DNA of 8,422 bases from an uncultured Caulobacteraceae bacterium (GTDB lineage Bacteria; Pseudomonadota; Alphaproteobacteria; Caulobacterales; Caulobacteraceae): contig CAMLKO010000036.1 in NCBI GenBank assembly GCA_946480495.1, forward strand, positions 1-8,422, read 5' to 3'. Position 1 is the stretch's first letter. Each line of letters starts with the position of its first letter. Positions 1 through 6,361 of this stretch are shown here, in pieces. The position numbers and the translations under genes were made by a program. A model generated the notes under the pieces. It had not been told where the DNA came from, searched no databases, and was given only the letters and a program-made list of their open reading frames with translations.

Positions 1-18
1 CAGTTGAAGTGGCGCCGT

Positions 19-32
19 TTGACCTGAGTCAA
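19..32 (+). promoter_or_regulatory. FNR/FixK-type binding site
   Basis: The sequence TTGACCTGAGTCAA is a perfect inverted repeat (TTGAC, four bases, GTCAA). It fits the TTGA-N6-TCAA core recognised by FNR/FixK/Anr-type regulators. Its centre falls at 25.5. A -10-like hexamer at 54-59 predicts a transcription start near 66-67, which puts the site at about -41.5, the standard class II activating position for this family. I infer oxygen-responsive activation of the CBS gene at 87 and the gene after it. Which regulator binds cannot be told from the window. Confidence 0.75.
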
Positions 33-53
33 CGACGCCTCCGGGGCCGGGAG

Positions 54-59
54 GACAAT
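54..59 (+). promoter_or_regulatory. Putative -10 element of the FNR-type promoter
   Basis: GACAAT matches four of six bases of TATAAT. It lies 21 bases downstream of the FNR/FixK palindrome and has no good -35 hexamer, as expected where an activator bound at -41.5 replaces it. The inferred start near 66-67 leaves a leader of about 20 bases that carries the Shine-Dalgarno sequence GGAGAG at 75-80. Confidence 0.5.
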
Positions 60-86
60 GCCGCCTCAAACGATGGAGAGTCCCCC

Positions 87-506
87 ATGAAGGTTCGCGA
101 AATCATGCATCGCGGCGTCACCTGCGCCGAACCCAACACGCCGGTCCGCGAAGTGGCGGCGCTGATGCGCAAGACCGACGTCGGCTCCATTCCGATCCGG
201 GAGAACGGCAAGCTGGTCGGCATCGTCACCGACCGCGACATCACCGTGCGCGCCGTCGCCGATGGCCGCGACATCGACGATCTGACGGCGCGCGAGGTGA
301 TGACCTACGACCCCCTCTGCTGCGGCGAAGGCGACGACGTAGACCACGCCATCTCGCTGATGGAGCGCCGCAAGGTGCGCCGGTCGCCGGTCGTTGACGC
401 TGACAGCCAGCCCATCGGGATGCTGAGCCTCGGCGACATCTCCAGCCGCGTTGGCAAGGACGAGTCCGGCGAGCTTCTCCGCGCTGTCTCCGAACACCAC
501 GCCTGA
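87..506 (+). CDS. Tandem CBS-domain protein
   Basis: This 139-residue cytoplasmic protein consists almost entirely of two CBS domains, at about residues 3-58 and 69-124. Such pairs form a Bateman module that usually binds adenine nucleotides or related ligands and acts as an energy or redox sensor. The first domain carries GIVTDRDI (45-52) and the second GMLSLGDI (111-118). Each has the Thr/Ser-x-x-Asp pattern (T48/D51 and S114/D117) typical of ligand-binding CBS repeats. No catalytic domain is attached, so a regulatory or stress role is likely and the partner is unknown. I chose the ATG at 87 because GGAGAG sits six bases upstream. The same frame is open back to a GTG at 9, but that start would place the FNR/FixK site and the ribosome site inside the coding region. 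The next gene starts 3 bases after the stop, suggesting a bicistronic operon induced at low oxygen. Confidence 0.9.
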   Translation: MKVREIMHRGVTCAEPNTPVREVAALMRKTDVGSIPIRENGKLVGIVTDRDITVRAVADGRDIDDLTAREVMTYDPLCCGEGDDVDHAISLMERRKVRRSPVVDADSQPIGMLSLGDISSRVGKDESGELLRAVSEHHA

Positions 507-509
507 GCC

Positions 510-965
510 ATGCACTATCCAAACCGCCTGCTGTTCGTCCTCGCGGACGGCGCTCACGCCCGCTTCGTCAAGCGCATTGCAAAGACCGGCGCCTTTGTCA
601 CCGTCCGCGAGCTCGACGGTTCCGGTAAGCTCAAGTCCCTGCGCCGCGAACTGCGGGGCGGGCCGGCCGCCGGCACATCGCATGAAAGCAGCTCCCCCAC
701 CCGCCACGGCGTCGGCCGCGAGGACTATTTCCGGCAGGCGAAGGAAGCTTTCGTGAGCGAGGTCGCCCGCGAGGCCGCCGGGTTCGCGACCTCGAAGGAC
801 GCCCTGGTGGTCGTGGCCCCTGCCCGGCTGGTGTCGGCCCTGCGCGAGCAGCTGGGCTCGCGGGTGGCGGCGTCGCTGACCAAAGACCTGATCAAGACGC
901 CCGACGCGGAACTTGGCCGCTGGCTCGAGCCGGTGATGCTGCAGGCCCGCCAGCCGGTCTCCTGA
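510..965 (+). CDS. Host_attach-family protein (COG5622-like)
   Basis: This 151-residue soluble protein resembles the family annotated as 'protein required for attachment to host cells'. Recognisable features are the N-terminal strand followed by ADGAHARFV (12-20), a polar loop with ESSSPTRHGVG (59-69), and the C-terminal KDLIKTPDAELGRWL (125-139). The family name comes from a plant-attachment phenotype. From memory, domain analyses have also grouped these proteins with bacterial relatives of the eRF1-type release factor, so the biochemical function is open. There is no signal peptide or membrane segment, which argues against a direct surface adhesin. The ATG lies 3 bases after the CBS stop and has no clear Shine-Dalgarno sequence, so translation may be coupled to the upstream gene and transcription probably starts at the FNR-type promoter. 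Its TGA directly abuts the stop of the convergent gene. Recognition is from motifs, not a profile search. Confidence 0.8.
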   Translation: MHYPNRLLFVLADGAHARFVKRIAKTGAFVTVRELDGSGKLKSLRRELRGGPAAGTSHESSSPTRHGVGREDYFRQAKEAFVSEVAREAAGFATSKDALVVVAPARLVSALREQLGSRVAASLTKDLIKTPDAELGRWLEPVMLQARQPVS

Positions 966-1928
966 TCAGCGGCCCAGGCACTTCGCCGCCGATCCGTACT
1001 CGATCCCGCCGAACATCCGGTCGCGCAGCAGCGCGTAGCGGTTCGGCGCCCGGCGCTTCAGCAACGGCGCCATGTAGCGGTAGGCGGCGACACTCTCGGC
1101 GAAATCCTCGTCGAGGCCGCGTTTGGCATAGACCGACGCCACGCCCGGACGGTTCGACGCCTGCGCGGCCAGGGCGTCGGCGTCCACCGCCGCCTGCCAG
1201 GCCGTCCGCCAGCCGTTGCGGCCGCGGGTGAACTCGTGGGCCAGTTCGTGGACCACGATGACCCGCCGCTCGATCGGGCTCGCGCGGTCCCAGGCGTCTT
1301 CCACCACGATGCCGGGCTGGTCCTCGCCCGCCTCGGCGACCACTTCGAAGGCAAGCCTCGGCTCCGGCATCCAGAAGCGCTGGCCCGACCGGCGCACCAG
1401 CGCCCGGTACTCGCCGCCGTTCAGCGGAAAGAGCCGGTCCGGCATGTCCCCGAACGCGGCGATCAGCCCATCGAGATCCGCGACCGTCCAGGTCCGGCTT
1501 GTCTGCTCGCCCAGGCTTGAGGCGTTGTAGCGCCAGGCCGCCGCGATCAGCAGCAGGCGACGCCCCATCTCCGGCCCAAACAGCGCATCCGTCGCGCACA
1601 TCACGTCACGGCAATCGCGCGGCACCGCCACGAAGTCCGACCGCGAGGCCCGCCGGGTGATCTGGCGGAAGGCCGCGACCAGCGGCGCGGGTTGGTTCGT
1701 GAAAGCGATCCCTCCGACACGCGCATCGATCCGGCGCGCGCCGTACGACGCTGCCGCCAGCCTGGCGGCGACGGCTGCATCGGTGCTGGGCTTGGAGAGA
1801 CAGGGTGCAACGCCGCTCCAGGCGTGCTCCACCGTCAGGTTGAGCGCGTTCAGGTCTTCCGCGCACGCCGGGCCTGCTAACGCGAGGAGCCCAGTGGCGA
1901 AAGTCGCCGCGATCACAAGGGCCTTCAT
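966..1928 (-). CDS. Secreted HExxH zinc-metallopeptidase-like protein
   Basis: The 320-residue product starts with a signal peptide (charged MK, hydrophobic residues 4-18, AxA-type cleavage after ACA near residue 23), so it is probably exported to the periplasm or outside. VIVVHELAHEF (223-233) contains the zinc-binding HExxH motif (H227, E228, H231). A later FAES segment gives E278, 46 residues after H231, a plausible third zinc ligand of the gluzincin type. The mature part has four cysteines (43, 106, 111, 317), which could form two disulfides. I infer a secreted zinc peptidase of unknown substrate. I do not recognise a named family, and the roughly 200 residues before the motif match nothing I know. 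The ATG at 1928 is preceded by a strong AGGAGG seven bases upstream. The gene follows ccoS on the same strand after 132 bases and has its own plausible promoter, so read-through and independent transcription are both possible. Confidence 0.8.
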   Translation of the reverse strand: MKALVIAATFATGLLALAGPACAEDLNALNLTVEHAWSGVAPCLSKPSTDAAVAARLAAASYGARRIDARVGGIAFTNQPAPLVAAFRQITRRASRSDFVAVPRDCRDVMCATDALFGPEMGRRLLLIAAAWRYNASSLGEQTSRTWTVADLDGLIAAFGDMPDRLFPLNGGEYRALVRRSGQRFWMPEPRLAFEVVAEAGEDQPGIVVEDAWDRASPIERRVIVVHELAHEFTRGRNGWRTAWQAAVDADALAAQASNRPGVASVYAKRGLDEDFAESVAAYRYMAPLLKRRAPNRYALLRDRMFGGIEYGSAAKCLGR

Positions 1929-2007
1929 CGGCGGCCCTCCTCTTCCCGTTCAACCAGTTCGAGAAGAAAATGATCCCGCCGGCGATCTCGCGCCTTGATT
2001 TGAAGTA

Positions 2008-2036
2008 ATTAGAGGTTGTGCAGATTGATTAAGCAA
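2008..2036 (-). promoter_or_regulatory. Putative sigma70-type promoter for the peptidase gene
   Basis: Read on the minus strand, TTGCTT (2036-2031) and TCTAAT (2013-2008) are separated by 17 bases. The -10 hexamer matches five of six consensus bases and the -35 matches the TTG core only. The predicted start near 2001 gives a leader of about 70 bases before the ATG at 1928. This lies in the most AT-rich part of the window. It is a sequence match only. Confidence 0.4.
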
Positions 2037-2063
2037 CTGTTAGCTTTGTTTGCCCGTTGCTTA
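2030..2063 (-). terminator. Inverted repeat at the ccoS stop, possible weak terminator
   Basis: TAAGCAAC (2030-2037) and GTTGCTTA (2056-2063) are perfect reverse complements of eight bases around an 18-base loop. One arm includes the TAA stop of ccoS. The stem is not GC-rich, the loop is long, and no T-run follows on the minus strand, so it does not look like a strong intrinsic terminator. It could mark the 3' end of the cco transcript or be chance. The other arm overlaps the putative -35 of the peptidase promoter. Confidence 0.25.
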
Positions 2064-2219
2064 CTCCGGCGGACCCTCATCCAGGTGATCGTAGAGTATC
2101 CGCGCCGCGTCTCCCTGCGGGTCCTCGTACTGGCGGTTCTTCAGCGTCCAGGCGAACGCGCCCAGTCCCAGCAAGGCCAGGATCAGCGAGAACGGCAGCA
2201 GGAAGAAGATCGCGGTCAT
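2061..2219 (-). CDS. ccoS: Cytochrome oxidase maturation protein CcoS
   Basis: The product is a 52-residue membrane protein with one hydrophobic segment (about residues 4-24) followed by the CcoS/FixS-type tail NRQYEDPQGDAARIL (28-42). CcoS is needed to put the heme b and copper cofactors into the CcoN subunit of the cbb3 oxidase. The length is normal for the family. The start is an ATG that overlaps the ccoI stop as ATGA, with GGGAG about seven bases upstream, which points to translational coupling. It is the last gene of the cco cluster. An inverted repeat spans its stop codon. Confidence 0.93.
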   Translation of the reverse strand: MTAIFFLLPFSLILALLGLGAFAWTLKNRQYEDPQGDAARILYDHLDEGPPE

Positions 2220-4378
2220 CGCCGTGCTCCCGCCCAGTTCATCCGCAGCGCATTCAAAGTCACCGCAAGCGAAGATGCGCTCATGGCGATGGCGGCGATG
2301 AACGGGTTCACAAAGCCGAACATGGCCGCGGGCGCAGCGACCATGTTGTAGAGCGCCGACATCTGGAAGTTCTCCATCGCCCGGCTGCGCGCCGAACGCG
2401 CCACGTCGATGGCGAGCGGCACGGCGGCCAGCTCCTCGCCAGAGAAGACCAGGTCGGCCGCGTTCTGGCTCGCATCCAGCGCCGAACCCGGCGCCATCGC
2501 GGCATGCGCCCTGGCCAGGGCGGCGGCGTCGTTGAGGCCGTCGCCGACCATCAGCACCTTGCGGCCCTGCGCCTTGAGTTCGTCGATGGCCGCCGCCTTG
2601 TCGAAGGGGGTCAGGCACGACCGCCACGTCTCGATCCCGACCGCGCGCGCCGCCGCCTCGACCGGCCTGGTCACGTCGCCCGACAGGATCTCGACGGTGA
2701 GCCCGCGCGCCTTCAGCGCCGCGACCGTCTCCGCCGCATCGGCGCGGAGCTGGTCGGAAAAGCGCAGCCGCACCTTGGTGTCGCCTTCGAAGGCGAACCA
2801 CAGCTCGGTCTCGGCGCCTGTGTCCGGCGCGCCGACGAAGGTCGCACGGCCAAGCCGGGCCCTGCGCCCGCCGATCACGCCTTCGATCCCCTGCCCCGGA
2901 GTTTCGTGGATTTCACTCGCGACCTCGCCCAGCCCCGCCGCCTCGGCGACCGCACGCGCCAGCGGATGGCGCGAGGCCCGCGCCAACGGCGCCGCCATCC
3001 GCACCACGGCGTCAGGCGCATCCATCAGGCGCGGACGCCCCTCGGTCAGCACGCCGGTCTTGTCGAAGACGACATGGTCGACCTCGGCCAGCCGCTCCAG
3101 CGCCGCGCCCGACTTCACCAGCACGCCCTTGCGGAACAGCCGCCCCGACGCCGTGATCTGCACCGCCGGCACGGCCAGTCCCAGCGCGCAGGGGCAAGTG
3201 ATGATCAGGAGCGCCGCGGCCCGCAGCACCGCCTCGCGGAAGCTCAGACCCAGCGACCAGCCCACGATGAAGGTCGCCGCCGCCAGCGAATGCACCACCG
3301 GCACGTAGATGGCCGCCGCCTTGTCCGCGAGCCGCACATAGGCCGACTTGGTCTGGGCCCCCGCCTCCATCAGCCGCGCGATGGCGGCGACGGCGGAGTC
3401 CTCCGACTTGGCGCCGGCCCGGATCACCAGCCGCCCGCCGAGGTTCAGCGCGCCCGCGTTGCAGGCCTGCCCCACGGCGATGGCGACCGGCGCGCTCTCG
3501 CCGGTGATCAGCGCATTGTCGAGCGTCGAGGCGCCTGCCTCCACCACGCCGTCGACCGGCACGCGCTCGCCGGGCGCGACGGCCAGGAGGTCGCCGACCG
3601 CCACCTCGCTGACGGGAACACGATGCTCATGCCCCTGCCCGTCCAGCCGCGTCGCGGCCGGCGCCTGCAGGGCCAGCAGGTCGCGCGCGGCGCTCCTCGC
3701 TTTGGCGCGGAGCGTATGGTCGAGATAGCGCCCGATCAGCAGCAGGAAGAGCAGGCTGACCGCCGCGTCGAAATAGGCGTGCGGTCCGCCAAGCATCGTC
3801 TCCGAGAAGCTGACGATCAGCGTCAGGATCACGCCGATGGAGATCGGCACGTCCATGTTGGCCTTGCCGCGCCGAAGCGAGCGGAAAGCGCTCTCGAAGA
3901 ACGGCATCCCCGCATAGAGCGCGCAGGGCGTGGCGATCAGCGCCGAGAGCCAGTACATCAGCTCGCGCGTCGCCGGTCCCAGCTCCTGGCCGAACAGCCC
4001 GGCCCACACCGGCACCGAGAACATCATCACGTTCCCGGCCCCGAACCCCGCGACGCCCAGCGCCATGACGAGGCGGCGGCCTTCGCGGTCGTGGGCCTCC
4101 TTCGCCTCGTTGGGGTCGTAGGGCGTAGCCGGATAACCCAGCCCCTCCAGCGTCTCGATGACCCGCGCCGGATTGGCCGGGCCGTTGAAGGCGACCGCCA
4201 GCTTTCCGCTGGTCAGGTTCAGCCGCGCCGAGGCCACGCCCGGCAGCGCGCCGACGCCCTTCTCGATCTTGGCCATGCAGCCGGCGCAGCGGGCGCCCTT
4301 CACCAGAAGCTCAAGGCGCGAGGCCCCGTCCGCCTCGCGCCTCACAAAGGCGGAAAAATCGGCTGTGGCGTCGGTCAT
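2216..4378 (-). CDS. ccoI: Copper-transporting P1B-type ATPase CcoI
   Basis: This 720-residue integral membrane ATPase delivers copper for the CuB site of cbb3 oxidase. Counting from the ATG at 4378, an N-terminal heavy-metal domain carries CAGC (31-34). Then come membrane helices, the actuator loop TGES (292-295), the intramembrane metal site CPC (395-397), the phosphorylation motif DKTGVLT (439-445), the SRHP nucleotide-domain motif (469-472), GDGLND (613-618), and a final helix pair with MSASS (about 699-703). The phosphorylation motif has Val where most P-type ATPases have Thr (DKTGTLT); the phosphorylated Asp is intact. An ATG two codons upstream (4384) is an alternative start. I prefer 4378 because it overlaps the ccoH stop as ATGA, matching the ccoG/ccoH and ccoI/ccoS junctions. 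It could be mistaken for a generic CopA, but its place between ccoH and ccoS makes the assignment firm. Confidence 0.96.
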   Translation of the reverse strand: MTDATADFSAFVRREADGASRLELLVKGARCAGCMAKIEKGVGALPGVASARLNLTSGKLAVAFNGPANPARVIETLEGLGYPATPYDPNEAKEAHDREGRRLVMALGVAGFGAGNVMMFSVPVWAGLFGQELGPATRELMYWLSALIATPCALYAGMPFFESAFRSLRRGKANMDVPISIGVILTLIVSFSETMLGGPHAYFDAAVSLLFLLLIGRYLDHTLRAKARSAARDLLALQAPAATRLDGQGHEHRVPVSEVAVGDLLAVAPGERVPVDGVVEAGASTLDNALITGESAPVAIAVGQACNAGALNLGGRLVIRAGAKSEDSAVAAIARLMEAGAQTKSAYVRLADKAAAIYVPVVHSLAAATFIVGWSLGLSFREAVLRAAALLIITCPCALGLAVPAVQITASGRLFRKGVLVKSGAALERLAEVDHVVFDKTGVLTEGRPRLMDAPDAVVRMAAPLARASRHPLARAVAEAAGLGEVASEIHETPGQGIEGVIGGRRARLGRATFVGAPDTGAETELWFAFEGDTKVRLRFSDQLRADAAETVAALKARGLTVEILSGDVTRPVEAAARAVGIETWRSCLTPFDKAAAIDELKAQGRKVLMVGDGLNDAAALARAHAAMAPGSALDASQNAADLVFSGEELAAVPLAIDVARSARSRAMENFQMSALYNMVAAPAAMFGFVNPFIAAIAMSASSLAVTLNALRMNWAGARR

Positions 4379-4857
4379 GGCCATATCAGTCGCCGCTGCG
4401 CCTCGAACACGTGACCCGCCCGGTCGCGCGCCGTCGCGCTGAAGTCCCAGGCCCCGGTCATGCCGCTCGCCGCAACCTGGTAGAAGCCGGGCCGGACCTC
4501 CTTGAGCTCGATCATCCGCCGGCCCTGTTCGGTCGCCGGGCGTTCCAGTTTTCCGGTCACCACAAGCCCGCGGATCGGCCGGCTGTGGCGGTCCACCACG
4601 GCCATGCCGATCGCATCGGCGCTGCGGCTCACCTGCGCCTTCCAGCCGAGTTCGGCTTCGGCCGCCTTCTGGGCGAGCGTGCGGTTGTACTCGATCCCCG
4701 CCTCATAGGGGTTGTCGACCGTCTGCCCCGGGAAGGTATGGATCGCCTGGTACATGAAGACCCCGTTGACGGCGAAGATGAAGCCGAAGAAGGCGACGAA
4801 CCCGGCCAGCACGTGCCAGCCGTTGATCTTTATGGGTTTGCGGCCGGCGTCGGTCAT
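4375..4857 (-). CDS. ccoH: Cytochrome oxidase assembly protein CcoH (FixH)
   Basis: The 160-residue product has a short cytoplasmic N-terminus, one membrane helix (about residues 15-35) and a periplasmic domain of roughly 120 residues, the FixH/CcoH layout. The segment VNGVFMYQAIHTFPG (30-44) just after the helix, and the NPYEAGIEYN stretch (49-58), are typical of the family. CcoH associates with the assembling cbb3 complex and with CcoI and is needed for a stable oxidase. The ATG at 4857 overlaps the ccoG stop as ATGA. The same frame stays open upstream to 5481, but that extension runs antisense-style through ccoG codons and has no family similarity. No strong Shine-Dalgarno sequence precedes the start, consistent with coupling to ccoG translation. 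Confidence 0.93.
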   Translation of the reverse strand: MTDAGRKPIKINGWHVLAGFVAFFGFIFAVNGVFMYQAIHTFPGQTVDNPYEAGIEYNRTLAQKAAEAELGWKAQVSRSADAIGMAVVDRHSRPIRGLVVTGKLERPATEQGRRMIELKEVRPGFYQVAASGMTGAWDFSATARDRAGHVFEAQRRLIWP

Positions 4858-6353
4858 TGGTTGGCGTTCCCCGACAGGAAGATGGTGTCGGCGCTGGCGA
4901 CATGGCCGCCGCCCGTGACGGTGAAGGTCGCCGGCATGTTGGGCGAGGTCAGCGCGGCGGCCGGAGCGCTGGCAAACACCCGCACGGCCCTGACCTCGTT
5001 GCCCGGCACGGTGACGGTGAGCTGGCCCGAGGTCGCCGTCTCGCCCGGCGTCTTCAGGAGCGCCGGAACACCGGAGAAGCGGACGCTGTAGGTCTGGGTC
5101 TCGAAGCCGCGGTTGGCGATCTTCAGCGTGTAGCCGTCGCGGATCGCCCCGTCGTGCAGCCGCACGAAGGTCGGGTTGCGGTCGCGCAGCACATGCAGGT
5201 CGACGAGGCTGCGGTGCGTCAGGCCCCACAGCATCAGCCCCGACACGGCGACCAGCGCCACGGCGTAGTAGATCGTCCGCGAGCGCACATACTTGTAGAT
5301 CGCCGGCTGTTTCTTCGCCCGCAGCGTCACGGCCTCGACGCTGTCGAACGCGATCAGCCCCTTGGGCCGGCCGACCTTCAGCATGATCTCGTCGCAGGCG
5401 TCGATGCACAGGCCGCAGTTGATGCACTCCAGCTGCGGGCCGTTGCGGATATCGATGCCCATCGGACAGACGACGACGCACTGGTTGCAGTCGACGCAGT
5501 CGCCGCGCCCTTCCCAGCTCTGCCCCTTCTTGTGCGGCGCGCGAGGCTCGCCCCGGTCATAGCGGTAGGTGACCTGCAGCGAATGCTCATCCAGCATGGC
5601 GCCCTGGATGCGCGGCCACGGGCACATGTAGGTGCAGACCTGCTCGCGCATGGTCCCGGCGAAGGTGTAGGTCGTGAACGTCAGCACCGCGCAGGAGACG
5701 TAGGCCGTCACCGGCGCCTGGCCGATCCAGAAGGTGCGGATCAGGTGCGGCGCATCGTGGAAGTAGAAGATCCACGCCCCGCCGGTGCCGAACGCGATGC
5801 CGAGCCACACCGCGTGCTTGCCAACCTTCCGCCAGGCCTTGTTGAAGCTCATCGGCGCGGCGTCGAGCTTCATCCGCGCATTGCGGTCGCCCTCGAACCA
5901 GCGCTCGACCTGCATGAAGAGGTCGGTCCACACCGTCTGCGGGCAGGCATAACCGCACCACAGCCGCCCAAACAGCGCCGAGACGAGGAACAGCGCCAGC
6001 GCCGCCATCACCAGTAATCCGGTGATGAAATAGACCTCCTGCGGCCACAGCTGGATCCAGAAGAAGTAGAACCGCCGCCCGGCGAAATCGACCAGCACCG
6101 CCTGGTCCGGCAGGCTGCCCGGCCGCTCCCAGCGGATCCACGGCGTCACGTAATAGACCGCCAGCGTCGCGATCAGCACCGCCCACTTGATCCGCCGCCA
6201 AAGCCCGGTGACGCGCTTGGGATAGATCGGCACGCGCGCCTTGTAGAGCCCGCCGTCGCCTTCCTTCTTCGCCCGATACTTTTCGGCGACGGAGACGGGA
6301 CCGTGCGGGTCCTTGGCCTCGGGAGAACGCGTGCGATCGATGACGATCGTCAT
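4854..6353 (-). CDS. ccoG: Cytochrome oxidase accessory iron-sulfur protein CcoG (RdxA/FixG)
   Basis: This 499-residue polytopic membrane protein has hydrophobic segments near residues 57-72, 105-127, 181-197, 213-231 and 360-378. Two 4Fe-4S motifs lie in the middle: C286, C289, C292 and C296-Pro, then C310, C313, C316 and C320. Two further CxxxC pairs (C133/C137 and C240/C244, both before Pro) fit the NapH/FixG membrane ferredoxin type. The C-terminal part after about residue 385 is a beta-rich Ig-like periplasmic domain, as in the FixG C-terminal family. CcoG is reported to act in copper handling for cbb3 oxidase, probably reducing Cu(II) before transfer by CcoI. The start is the ATG at 6353, eight bases after the ccoP stop; the longer open frame to 6581 only reads ccoP codons out of frame. 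A partial Shine-Dalgarno (TAGGT) is present. Confidence 0.95.
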   Translation of the reverse strand: MTIVIDRTRSPEAKDPHGPVSVAEKYRAKKEGDGGLYKARVPIYPKRVTGLWRRIKWAVLIATLAVYYVTPWIRWERPGSLPDQAVLVDFAGRRFYFFWIQLWPQEVYFITGLLVMAALALFLVSALFGRLWCGYACPQTVWTDLFMQVERWFEGDRNARMKLDAAPMSFNKAWRKVGKHAVWLGIAFGTGGAWIFYFHDAPHLIRTFWIGQAPVTAYVSCAVLTFTTYTFAGTMREQVCTYMCPWPRIQGAMLDEHSLQVTYRYDRGEPRAPHKKGQSWEGRGDCVDCNQCVVVCPMGIDIRNGPQLECINCGLCIDACDEIMLKVGRPKGLIAFDSVEAVTLRAKKQPAIYKYVRSRTIYYAVALVAVSGLMLWGLTHRSLVDLHVLRDRNPTFVRLHDGAIRDGYTLKIANRGFETQTYSVRFSGVPALLKTPGETATSGQLTVTVPGNEVRAVRVFASAPAAALTSPNMPATFTVTGGGHVASADTIFLSGNANQ

Positions 6354-6361
6354 GACTGGAC

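Noticed and set aside
9..86. N-terminal extension of the CBS protein from a GTG at 9
   Set aside because: The extension would cover the FNR/FixK palindrome, the -10-like element and the GGAGAG ribosome site, has no CBS-family similarity, and the ATG at 87 fits the domain start.
66..707. A 213-codon minus-strand open frame opposite the CBS and Host_attach genes
   Set aside because: It spans two well-supported plus-strand genes and shows only composition-driven Ala/Gly/Val-rich sequence.
2025..2038. TTGATTAAGCAACT as a second FNR site
   Set aside because: The left half TTGAT is good but the right half does not match ATCAA at the needed spacing.
2057..4414. A 785-codon plus-strand open frame opposite ccoI
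   Set aside because: The product is an Arg/His/Gly-rich composition typical of the antisense of GC-rich coding DNA. It has no recognisable domain and lies fully over a well-supported ccoI with all P-type ATPase motifs.
4858..5481. Long upstream extension of the ccoH frame
   Set aside because: It lies out of frame within ccoG, is Arg/Ala-rich, and CcoH-type sequence begins only at the ATG at 4857.
4857..6017. A 386-codon plus-strand open frame opposite ccoG
   Set aside because: It is an antisense shadow with low-complexity Arg/Val/His composition; ccoG on the other strand has intact iron-sulfur motifs.
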